Source: Natronomonas sp. (GTDB lineage Archaea; Halobacteriota; Halobacteria; Halobacteriales; Haloarculaceae). From it: DNA of 6,699 bases. A program made the position numbers and the translations under genes. Within the stretch, counting starts at the first letter, position 1, and the number at the start of each line of letters is the position of its first letter. The stretch is taken from contig SKKJ01000243.1 in assembly GCA_007121575.1 (NCBI GenBank), forward strand, positions 1 through 6,699, written 5' to 3'. Below the pieces are notes generated by a model. It was not told the origin of the DNA. It made no database searches and saw nothing but the letters and a program-made list of their open reading frames with translations. Shown here in pieces: positions 1-5,858 of this stretch.

Positions 1-41
1 CCAGTGATGGCCGCCCGCGCCGCTACGGGAGTGATAACTGA
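1..41 (+). CDS. C-terminal end of an upstream gene (partial, unidentified)
   Basis: Reading from base 3, an open frame encodes SDGRPRRYGSDN and stops at the TGA at 39-41, whose last base is the first base of the next gene's ATG. This 1-nt overlap, and the same strand as the closely packed genes that follow, suggest the tail of a co-transcribed gene. Only 12 residues are visible, so the family cannot be determined. In related haloarchaeal clusters this place is often taken by a DUF4129 or transglutaminase-like membrane protein; that is an inference from context only. Confidence 0.45.
   Translation, partial: SDGRPRRYGSDN
27..34 (+). promoter_or_regulatory. Shine-Dalgarno-like site for the DUF7269-like gene
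   Basis: GGGAGTGA resembles the archaeal anti-16S consensus GGAGGTGA and ends 6 nt before the ATG at 41. It supports that start and suggests leadered, translationally coupled expression inside the operon. Confidence 0.5.
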
Positions 42-742
42 TGTCGGTGCCGTCACTTTTCGGCCGGATCCTCCGCGGTCTGCTCTTGGCGCTCGGTCTC
101 TCGGTGTTCGTGATCGGAATACTCGTCGTATTCGCCCCCGAAACCGCGGCACACCTGCCGATGGAGGCGTTGATCGCCGCACTCGGCAGCGACTACCTCG
201 TCGTCGCGGTCGTCGGACTCGCGACGGTCGGACTCGCGCTGTTCGCCGTGCTCATTCGCCGGGTAACCGGCGTCAACGAGGTCCAGACCCCGATCGTCGA
301 GGACGTACAGTCGGCGATGTACCCTGGCGCGTCGTTCGATCGGGCGAACGGTCGGATCTATGGAATGTGGGTCGATCGTTCAACCCGCGAACGCCTTCGC
401 GAAACCGCGATACAGACGCTCATGCGCGCAGCGAACTGCTCACGCTCACAGGCTGAACGCCGGGTTGATGAGGGAACGTGGACCGATGACGACGCTGTCG
501 CGCAACTGCTCGCGAATGCGGGCGAAGGCGGCGTTCGAAGCGCGTCGTTCGGGATGCCCAATCGAGCTCGACGGGCGGTCGAGGCCATTGAAGCGGTAGA
601 CGCAGCCCAGAGTGAGAGATCGCCCCGTCAACGCGACAACGATCAATCCGTCCGCTCGGACTTCGGCGATACCGGCGAACGACGGGTCGGGAATCGACGA
701 ACAAAACGGGGCTCCGGCACAACGCTGTCGAGGGGGGACTGA
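41..742 (+). CDS. DUF7269-like two-helix membrane protein
   Basis: A 233-residue protein of unknown function. Two hydrophobic helices are visible at about residues 10-32 and 50-72. A soluble segment follows (about 85-165) with the motifs IYGMWVDRSTRERLRETAI and GTWTDDDAVAQLL, which I associate with the haloarchaeal DUF7269 family. The last 45 residues are low-complexity and rich in Arg, Ser and Asp, probably disordered, and net basic, which is unusual for a halophile. The ATG at 41 overlaps the upstream stop and has a good ribosome-binding site. The DUF58 gene starts 2 nt after the stop, so the two are surely co-transcribed. Given its neighbours, it is probably a membrane component of a MoxR/DUF58-type assembly system; this role is inferred and no catalytic motif is visible. 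Confidence 0.8.
   Translation: MSVPSLFGRILRGLLLALGLSVFVIGILVVFAPETAAHLPMEALIAALGSDYLVVAVVGLATVGLALFAVLIRRVTGVNEVQTPIVEDVQSAMYPGASFDRANGRIYGMWVDRSTRERLRETAIQTLMRAANCSRSQAERRVDEGTWTDDDAVAQLLANAGEGGVRSASFGMPNRARRAVEAIEAVDAAQSERSPRQRDNDQSVRSDFGDTGERRVGNRRTKRGSGTTLSRGD
732..737 (+). promoter_or_regulatory. G-rich ribosome-binding site for the DUF58 gene
   Basis: A run of six G lies 7 nt before the ATG at 745, inside the last codons of the preceding gene. It is a plausible Shine-Dalgarno element and fits the 2-nt intergenic gap, where coupled translation is expected. Confidence 0.4.
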
Positions 743-744
743 TC

Positions 745-2136
745 ATGGCTGCTCCGAACTCGAAACCCGGTGAGAACGAATCCGGAGGGGAGCCCGCTGT
801 GGCCGTTCGGCGGACGAACCGTTGGCGAGGCGTCGTCTCCGTCGCACTTCTCGCGCTGGCGATCGGTCTGTTAGCGAAGCGTCCGTTGTTACTCATGCTC
901 TCTGCGGCAGCCGTTGCGTTCGCCGCGTATCCACAGCTCACGGGGCCGCCGAATCCGGTGGTACAAATCGAACGGGAGGTCGACCCCGACTCGCCGCGCG
1001 CTGGTGATCTCGTCGACGTGAAGACAACGATCCGTAACGTGGGTGATGCGACGCTGTTCGACCTTCGACTCGTCGATGGCGTGCCACCGATGCTCTCGGT
1101 TGAGGGAGGGTCTCCCCGACGAGGCACGGCATTGCGACCGGGATCTGCGGCGACGATCGAGTACTCGATACGAGCCAGACACGGAACCCATCGGTTCCGC
1201 CCGACGATGGTCATCGCGCGGGACGCCAGCGGTGCGACCGAAACCGAGACGACCGCGACCGAGGAAACGGTCATCGAGTGCGGGAGTCGAGTTCCCGAGG
1301 TACCGCTTCGGGCTACGAGCCGACATCGATCCGGGCAACTCGTCACGGACGATGGCGGCAGCGGCCTTGAGTTTCATCGCGTCAAGGAGTACGAACGGGG
1401 CGATTCGACGAGTCGAATCTACTGGCGTCGGTACGCTCTAACGGGAGAGCTTATCTCGATAGACTTCCGGAAGGAACAGCTCGCCGATATCGTGCTTTGC
1501 GTCGATGCCCGCGAAGCCGCCTACAGAGCTAGCTCCGAAGATAACCCCCATGCCGTGGCATATGCGACTGACGCGGCCGATCGGATCGCCGGAACGCTGT
1601 TTCAGGCCGACCATCGCGTTGGATTGGCCGCTGTCGGTCGAACGCTGTGTTGGCTCCCACCCGGAACTGGCCGTGATCATAGAGAACGGCTGTCTCGGCT
1701 TCTCGCCGTCGACCCAGCTCTTTCGTTAACCCCGCCTCGAGCGACCGGTTCGATGAGTATCACGGGTCGCCGATTCGCGGATTTCTCGGCAGCTGATACC
1801 GACGGCGGCGATACTTTCGAAACGATGGACCTCGATCGACAGCTCTCGACGATACGGACGCACATTAACGACAGAACACAGGTGTTCTTTTTGACACCAC
1901 TTTGCGACGATGAAGCGGTCCGGATCGCCCAGTGGTTCGAGAGCAGCGGGTGTGCGGTGACGGTCGTCAGCCCCGACGTAACTGCGGATGAAACGGCCGG
2001 TGGTCGGCTCGTTCGAACCGAGCGACTGAACCGGCTGAAGTCGCTTCATCGTGCTGGTATACCTGCCGTCGATTGGGATACTGACGAGCGACTCGGAACG
2101 GCACTGGCCGGTCTTCGGGAGTGGTTCGTGAAATGA
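745..2136 (+). CDS. DUF58 domain-containing protein (von Willebrand A-like)
   Basis: A 463-residue membrane-anchored protein. Residues about 29-62 form one or two hydrophobic helices. A beta-rich, CARDB/DUF11-like region follows (about 73-178, with AGDLVDVKTTIRNVGDATL). The DUF58 hallmark is at about 208-244: EFHRVKEYERGD followed by IYWRRYALTGELISIDFRKE. A vWA-like fold follows, starting at DIVLCVDAREA (248-258). In canonical vWA domains this strand ends in the metal-binding DxSxS motif; here it reads DAREA, so the MIDAS is probably not functional. DUF58 proteins are regular partners of MoxR AAA+ ATPases, and a moxR homologue lies at 3418-4368 on the other strand. The 3' end overlaps the next gene by ATGA. 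The biochemical role is unknown; assembly or maturation of envelope proteins is the usual proposal. Family identity is secure. Confidence 0.9.
   Translation: MAAPNSKPGENESGGEPAVAVRRTNRWRGVVSVALLALAIGLLAKRPLLLMLSAAAVAFAAYPQLTGPPNPVVQIEREVDPDSPRAGDLVDVKTTIRNVGDATLFDLRLVDGVPPMLSVEGGSPRRGTALRPGSAATIEYSIRARHGTHRFRPTMVIARDASGATETETTATEETVIECGSRVPEVPLRATSRHRSGQLVTDDGGSGLEFHRVKEYERGDSTSRIYWRRYALTGELISIDFRKEQLADIVLCVDAREAAYRASSEDNPHAVAYATDAADRIAGTLFQADHRVGLAAVGRTLCWLPPGTGRDHRERLSRLLAVDPALSLTPPRATGSMSITGRRFADFSAADTDGGDTFETMDLDRQLSTIRTHINDRTQVFFLTPLCDDEAVRIAQWFESSGCAVTVVSPDVTADETAGGRLVRTERLNRLKSLHRAGIPAVDWDTDERLGTALAGLREWFVK
2117..2123 (+). promoter_or_regulatory. Shine-Dalgarno-like site that favours the ATG at 2133
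   Basis: GGGAGTG matches the site ahead of the DUF7269-like gene. It lies 9 nt before the ATG at 2133 but overlaps the alternative GTG start at 2121, so it argues for the downstream ATG. Confidence 0.45.
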
Positions 2137-2822
2137 AAAAGAGACTCGTTCGCCATCCCGTCCGAATCAGCAGTGGATTGGCTTTCGTTGCCGGTGTACT
2201 CGCGGTTTCGATCGTCGCAGATGCGGACGTACAGCGACAGATACTTGCGATCGCCGTCGCCAGCATCTCCACGTTCGCGATTGGCGGTCTCGTTTGGCGA
2301 CGCGGACTGTCTGTCCTCGGTGTCGCCGCTGCGCTCGCCGGCACTGCGGGTGTCCTTTTCGCGCTCGTGCAAGCCGTCACGCGCCCGGCGTTTTTCACCC
2401 AACAGATCGAACTCGTTCCAGGCTTACTCGGTCTGTGGGTCCTCGTCGCCGCTTTGGTCCCGATTCGTCTCGGGTGGGAGCGGGCCCTCGTCGATACCGG
2501 TACCGGTTTGATCTTCGTTACTGTGTTGATCGGCGGTGTCGTTCAAGGCATCTCGTTTGCGATGATCCTCGCGGCCGGAATTTTGACGATACTTGCGTGG
2601 GACGCTGCAGAAAACGCGATCTCCGTCGGCGGCCAGCTGGGTTTGGGTGCGCCGACGATCCGTGGTGAACTCGTCCACTGTACCGCCAGTTGTGTCGTCG
2701 CCACCGGTGCCATCGGGCTCGTCTACCTCGTTAACGGTCTCGGTATCGACGAACTTCCGTTCACCGCACTCCTCGCATTACTCATCGCGGGAGTCGCGCT
2801 AGCCGTGGCTTCTTATCGGTGA
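2133..2822 (+). CDS. DUF7519-like polytopic membrane protein
   Basis: About 229 residues and almost entirely hydrophobic, with roughly seven or eight predicted membrane helices (about 13-30, 36-55, 59-82, 92-112, 120-157 as one or two, 182-205, 210-227). A conserved-looking loop, WDAAENAISVGGQLGLG followed by TIRGELVHCTAS, lies between helices and is what I associate with the haloarchaeal DUF7519 family. The ATG at 2133 shares ATGA with the DUF58 stop, the classic coupled arrangement; a GTG at 2121 would add four residues but overlaps the ribosome-binding site. It is the last gene of the operon, as the next gene is convergent. The function is unknown. Its constant company suggests it forms the membrane scaffold of the DUF58/MoxR system (inference). 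Confidence 0.8.
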   Translation: MKKRLVRHPVRISSGLAFVAGVLAVSIVADADVQRQILAIAVASISTFAIGGLVWRRGLSVLGVAAALAGTAGVLFALVQAVTRPAFFTQQIELVPGLLGLWVLVAALVPIRLGWERALVDTGTGLIFVTVLIGGVVQGISFAMILAAGILTILAWDAAENAISVGGQLGLGAPTIRGELVHCTASCVVATGAIGLVYLVNGLGIDELPFTALLALLIAGVALAVASYR

Positions 2823-2828
2823 TTCCCC

Positions 2829-2839
2829 GATTATTTTAA
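2829..2839 (+). terminator. T-rich tract, possible terminator of the DUF operon
   Basis: Seven bases after the DUF7519-like stop the sequence becomes AT-rich (ATTATTTTAA) in otherwise GC-rich DNA. Archaeal intrinsic termination relies mainly on U-rich tracts, so this could end the + strand operon ahead of the convergent CBS gene. It is weak because the T run is interrupted. Confidence 0.3.
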
Positions 2840-2874
2840 CTGGAATTAGGCGTTAAGTCCCTTTCCTCAAGGAG

Positions 2875-2891
2875 CAAACGGCGTCAGCCGT
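2875..2891 (-). terminator. Small hairpin, possible terminator of the CBS gene
   Basis: A perfect 5-bp inverted repeat, ACGGC/GCCGT, with a 4-nt loop spans 2878-2891. Read on the - strand it lies about 22 nt after the CBS stop codon and runs into TTTG. Position and form suit an intrinsic terminator, but the stem is short and the T tract only three bases. Confidence 0.3.
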
Positions 2892-2912
2892 GAGCGAGTA
2901 GGGTGGGGTAGT

Positions 2913-3293
2913 TCACGCGAGATGTGCTGTGATATCCGTCATAGAGACCATCCCGACAAAGTCACCGTCAGTATCGACCACTGGAAGGTGTTTAAACCCG
3001 AAATTCGTCATCATTTCGGCGGCTTGGGTCAGTTCTTCTTCCGTCGTGATTCGTTCGACAGGTGCTGTCATCTCGTCAGCAACGGTAACCTCTGAGGGAT
3101 CTTTGTTTTCAGCAACTGCTTCGGTCACATCCGTTGTGGTGATGATCCCTACCGAGACCCCCGGAACTAACAGCCCATTGATATCGTGTTCGCGCATTAG
3201 AGTTGCAGCCTCTTTCACAGTCGCCTCCTTTGAGATGGTTTTCAGTGGTGTCGACATAACGTCCTTCACGAGAAGCGGCTTATCGGTCTCCAT
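2913..3293 (-). CDS. Protein with a tandem pair of CBS domains
   Basis: A 126-residue, soluble, acidic protein made of one CBS pair (a Bateman module). CBS1 covers about residues 9-62 and CBS2 about 71-126. Both end in the ribose/phosphate-contacting pattern seen in adenosyl-binding CBS domains: GIITTTD (49-55) and GMVSMTD (114-120). Such stand-alone modules usually sense AMP, ATP, SAM or related ligands and regulate a partner protein; the ligand and partner are not evident here. DVMSTP near the N-terminus is the common CBS opening. The start gives the expected family length. Three hand-counted lines inside the gene are about 49% G+C, clearly lower than the flanking genes, hinting at a separate history. 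It faces the DUF operon and follows moxR after about 125 nt on the same strand. Confidence 0.9.
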   Translation of the reverse strand: METDKPLLVKDVMSTPLKTISKEATVKEAATLMREHDINGLLVPGVSVGIITTTDVTEAVAENKDPSEVTVADEMTAPVERITTEEELTQAAEMMTNFGFKHLPVVDTDGDFVGMVSMTDITAHLA

Positions 3294-3316
3294 ACCGATT
3301 CAACGGAAAGACACCA

Positions 3317-3323
3317 TTTGTAT
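3317..3323 (-). promoter_or_regulatory. Possible TATA element of the CBS gene
   Basis: On the - strand ATACAAA is centred about 27 nt before the ATG at 3293, the spacing expected for a leaderless haloarchaeal transcript. The match to TTTAWA is only partial. Confidence 0.3.
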
Positions 3324-3388
3324 CTGTCTTCTCTCAAATATCGGGCGAACGATAACAAACGATACTCATGGTGTACGTGATCTGCCCG

Positions 3389-3416
3389 ACGGACATTGTG
3401 GCGTAGCCCTGTCCGT
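3389..3416 (-). other. Inverted repeat just after the moxR stop codon
   Basis: Perfect 7-bp arms ACGGACA/TGTCCGT (3389-3395 and 3410-3416) flank a 14-nt spacer. The spacer contains a further GGC-TAC-GCC, so the RNA can fold as a two-tier stem-loop beginning 1 nt after the moxR stop. No T tract follows, so it may be a 3'-end protection or processing element rather than a simple terminator. Confidence 0.4.
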
Positions 3417-3417
3417 A

Positions 3418-4368
3418 CTAGGCGATCTGAGGGACGTTCATTGTCTCGAGTATCTCTTCGATTATGTCCGTTGCATCGACGCGATCGACTCGGGCGTCCG
3501 TCGACAGAACGAGCCGGTGTGAAAGTACCTTCGGCGCGATCATCTTGACATCGTCCGGGGTCGCGTATGCTCTACCGTGGACGGCGGCGTGTGCTCGAAC
3601 GGCTTCGAAGAACCGTTGGACGCCACGTGGGGACACGCCTGTACTGACACGCTGATCGTGGCGTGTCTCTCGGGCGACTTCCACGAGATATCTCCGCACT
3701 CCGCTCTCGACGTTGATCCGCTCGGGAGCGGCTCGAAGCGCCTCGATCATCTCGGGTGTGCAGACCTGTTCGACCGATGGAGCCTGTGTCAGTCGATCAG
3801 CACGTCGGTCGACCAACTGGAGTTCACCTTCGAGGTCCGGATATCAGATGCTCGTCTTGAGCATAAACCGATCTTTCTGTGCGGCCGGGAGTTCGAAGGT
3901 CCCGTCCATCTCGACCGGGTTTTGTGTGGCGATGACGACGAACGGCTCCGGGAGCGGATGTGTCGTACCGTCGACCGTTACCTGTCCTTCCCCCATCGCT
4001 TCCAGCAAGGCGGCTTGCGTTTTCGGGGGTGCACGGTTGATCTCATCGGCCAGTACGATATTTCCGAAGATCGGCCCTGGCTGAAATTCGAACTTGCGGA
4101 CGCTTTCGTTGAAGATGTTCGCACCGGTCACGTCCGAGGGCAGCAAATCCGGCGTGAACTGAATGCGCGAAAACGAAAGCCCCAGCGTATCCGAAATCGA
4201 GCGAGCCGTCAGCGTTTTTCCGGTTCCGGGAACGTCTTCGAGCAGAACGTGTCCATCCGCCAGTAACCCGACCAGTATCGACCGCAACACCTGACGGTCG
4301 GAGATAACGGCACGTTCGACCTCGTCGAGAATTGCATCACAGTACTCACGGACATTGTCCGGTTCCAT
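3418..4368 (-). pseudogene. MoxR-family AAA+ ATPase interrupted by an in-frame TGA
   Basis: The full frame is 316 codons, normal for MoxR, with one internal stop at codon 175 (3844-3846). Before it lies the AAA+ core: Walker A VPGTGKT (46-52), Walker B IVLADEI (104-110) followed by NRAPPKTQAALLEAM, sensor-1 region ATQNP (147-151), and LPAAQKDRFM (160-169) with the conserved Arg. After it, in the same frame, come YPDLEGE and the lid domain, with sensor-2 SPRG (246-249). The stop replaces the glycine of the family motif S-[IV]-G-Y-P, so GGA to TGA would suffice. MoxR ATPases work as chaperone-like partners of DUF58/vWA proteins, and the DUF58 operon is nearby on the other strand. A frameshift is excluded because both halves share the frame. 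It may be a pseudogene, a sequencing error, or two polypeptides. The start at 4368 fits a TATA-like box 29 nt upstream. Confidence 0.88.
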
Positions 4369-4392
4369 GGTGATACCCCACGGCTGTTCGGC

Positions 4393-4401
4393 TTTATTAT
4401 T
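4393..4401 (-). promoter_or_regulatory. Possible TATA box of moxR
   Basis: An AT island, AATAATAAA on the - strand, is centred about 29 nt before the moxR ATG at 4368 in GC-rich surroundings. That spacing fits a leaderless or nearly leaderless haloarchaeal promoter. Confidence 0.45.
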
Positions 4402-4453
4402 GCACAGCTAAGCGGTACGCTGCTCTCTCGTAGGCCAGCCACACTCGTGTATA

Positions 4454-4481
4454 GGCGGCCGGTACGACGACCGCGACCGCC
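4454..4481 (+). promoter_or_regulatory. Dyad symmetry just upstream of the hydrolase TATA box
   Basis: Outer arms GGCGG (4454-4458) and CCGCC (4477-4481) enclose inner arms CGGT (4460-4463) and ACCG (4470-4473). The element ends 6 bp before the TATA box at 4488, where an archaeal activator or repressor would sit, and lies in the shared region between moxR and the hydrolase. Its regulatory role is inferred. Confidence 0.3.
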
Positions 4482-4487
4482 CGCAGA

Positions 4488-4494
4488 TTTATAT
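4488..4494 (+). promoter_or_regulatory. TATA box of the M20 hydrolase gene
   Basis: TTTATAT is a strong match to the haloarchaeal TTTAWA box. Its centre is 26 nt before the ATG at 4517, giving a leaderless transcript from that codon. The alternative ATG at 4493 overlaps the box itself and would not be on such an mRNA. Confidence 0.65.
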
Positions 4495-4516
4495 GAATCC
4501 GTCTGAACTGGCCGCT

Positions 4517-5752
4517 ATGGATGTTCAAATCGACGACGAACGTTTCGAACGAACCGTTGAAGCGTACTCCGAGATCGGCGGTACGGAGAACGGCGGGTTA
4601 CACCGGCTCGCGCTCACGGACTCGGATAAGGAAGCTCGAGATACGTTCGTGAACGATCTCGAAGCGCTTGATCTTGACGTGAGCGTCGACGAGGTCGGAA
4701 ATATCTTCGGAAGACGAGATGGTGCGGAGGATCTCGCGCCCGTATTCATCGGATCACATCTCGATTCACAACCGTACGGCGGTCGGTTTGACGGCCAACT
4801 TGGGGTTCTCACAGCGCTGGAAACGCTGCGGACGTTCGACGATCACGATATTATGACCGATCGCCCAGTCGTGATCGTCAACTGGACGAACGAGGAAGGG
4901 GCTCGGTTCGCGCCGGCACTCCTGGGTAGTTCCGCGTTTACTGGCCGCGCGTCGGTCGAAGAAACGCTTTCGACACCCGACGAATACGAGGGGACGGTGA
5001 CGCTCGAAGAAGAGCTCGAACGGATCGGATACGACGGGGATCGACCCTGCACGGCGGGCGATATCCACTCGTATCTCGAACTGCACATCGAATGTGGGCC
5101 CGAACTCGAAGCGAACGGTAATTCGATCGGCATCGCGGATGCGATCTACGCGAGCACGTGGCTCGAAGTGACCGTCCGTGGACAGTCGAAACACGCAGGG
5201 CCGACGCCGATGGAGGATCGACAGGACGCGTTCGCTGCCACAAGCGAGGCCGTTCGGGACATTCTGTCGATTCCCGACCGGCTCGACGACGAGAGCGTCG
5301 TGACCGTTGGCGAAGTGCACGTCTCTCCGAACAAACGCAACATCATTCCCGGCGAAGTGACGTTCTCGATCGATTTCCGCAGCGGAAGCGATACGGTTGT
5401 TACCGAAGCGAAAAACGAGGTCGAACGCGCGCTCACCGCGTCGTGTCGAAACCACGGCACCGAGTACGATATCGCAGAGATCATGGCGAAGGACCGAACC
5501 GACTTTTCATCGATAGTTACGGACGCGATCGAGGACGCGACGAACTCGTTCGACTACCCGTATCAGTACATCGAGAGCGTTGCCGGCCACGATGCGATGC
5601 CGATGAACGATATCGCGGAATCCGCGATGATACTCGTGCCGAGCGTCGGTGGTGAGTGTCACAGCGAGAACGAATTCACCCGAATGGACGACTGTCTCGC
5701 CGGTGCGAACGTGTTCGCGAACACGACGTATACGTTGGCGACTAAGCGGTAA
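4517..5752 (+). CDS. M20-family Zn amidohydrolase (N-carbamoyl-amino-acid hydrolase / allantoate amidohydrolase type)
   Basis: A 411-residue cytosolic enzyme of the hydantoinase/carbamoylase branch of peptidase family M20, which hydrolyses N-carbamoyl or ureido groups to release ammonia and CO2. Metal-site motifs are complete: GSHLDS (79-84, His81), GGRFDG (88-93, Asp92), NEEGARF (125-131, Glu126/127), ELHIE (188-192, His190) and ECHSENEFT (380-388, His382). The dimerisation/substrate domain shows KHAGPTPM (225-232) and PNKRNIIPG (271-279); AGHDA (356-360) is also typical. Length is standard for the family. The start at 4517 is chosen because a TATA box lies 26 nt before it; starting at 4493 would add MNPSELAA. 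The substrate (N-carbamoyl amino acid, allantoate or beta-ureidopropionate) cannot be told from sequence, and no purine, pyrimidine or hydantoin gene is adjacent. It is divergent from moxR and convergent with the cold-shock gene. Confidence 0.92.
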   Translation: MDVQIDDERFERTVEAYSEIGGTENGGLHRLALTDSDKEARDTFVNDLEALDLDVSVDEVGNIFGRRDGAEDLAPVFIGSHLDSQPYGGRFDGQLGVLTALETLRTFDDHDIMTDRPVVIVNWTNEEGARFAPALLGSSAFTGRASVEETLSTPDEYEGTVTLEEELERIGYDGDRPCTAGDIHSYLELHIECGPELEANGNSIGIADAIYASTWLEVTVRGQSKHAGPTPMEDRQDAFAATSEAVRDILSIPDRLDDESVVTVGEVHVSPNKRNIIPGEVTFSIDFRSGSDTVVTEAKNEVERALTASCRNHGTEYDIAEIMAKDRTDFSSIVTDAIEDATNSFDYPYQYIESVAGHDAMPMNDIAESAMILVPSVGGECHSENEFTRMDDCLAGANVFANTTYTLATKR

Positions 5753-5771
5753 GTGAGATCGATCGATATCT

Positions 5772-5790
5772 ATCGCTGTCGGACAGTGAT
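5772..5790 (+). terminator. Hairpin after the hydrolase gene
   Basis: ATCGCTGTC and GACAGTGAT form a near-perfect inverted repeat about a single central base, with one G-T pair; in RNA the stem would be about seven pairs with a 5-nt loop. It lies 20 nt after the hydrolase stop in a convergent gap. On the + strand it is followed by A residues, so it is an incomplete intrinsic terminator in this direction. Confidence 0.4.
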
Positions 5791-5793
5791 CAC

Positions 5794-5799
5794 AAAAAA
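5794..5799 (-). terminator. T6 tract, probable terminator of the cold-shock gene
   Basis: Read on the - strand, CGTTTTTTGTG follows the cold-shock stop by about 60 nt. A U6 run is a typical archaeal intrinsic terminator, and the inverted repeat at 5772-5790 lies just beyond it. Confidence 0.45.
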
Positions 5800-5858
5800 C
5801 GAATAATACGCGGAATCGCGTTAGCGAGGCCGGTGTGTTCTACGAATTGATCTCGGAG

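Noticed and set aside
420..1346. 308-codon open frame on the - strand opposite the DUF7269 and DUF58 genes
   Set aside because: It is antisense to two well-supported genes, crosses their junction, shows no recognisable domain and has Arg/Ser-rich composition typical of shadow frames in GC-rich DNA.
3339..3354. TATCG/CGATA inverted repeat between moxR and the CBS gene
   Set aside because: A 5-bp stem with a 6-nt loop is expected by chance and has no supporting T tract.
3814..3846. Frameshift in moxR
   Set aside because: Both halves are in the same frame; a single in-frame stop is sufficient, so there is no insertion or deletion.
3844..3846. TGA read as selenocysteine
   Set aside because: The family has glycine, not cysteine, at this site, and selenocysteine decoding is not known in haloarchaea.
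3577..4266. 229-codon open frame on the + strand opposite moxR
   Set aside because: The - strand carries clear AAA+ motifs over the same bases; this frame has no recognisable motif and no ribosome-binding site or promoter.
4766..5455. 229-codon open frame on the - strand inside the hydrolase gene
   Set aside because: It is antisense to a gene with a complete set of M20 motifs; its composition is Arg/Phe-rich with no family resemblance.
5158..5655. 165-codon + strand frame overlapping the hydrolase
   Set aside because: It is an out-of-frame shadow, extremely Arg-rich, inside a conserved gene.
5757..5770. GATC-GATC-GATATC palindromic run after the hydrolase
   Set aside because: Short tandem GATC is common in this GC-rich DNA, and nothing ties it to an origin or attachment site.
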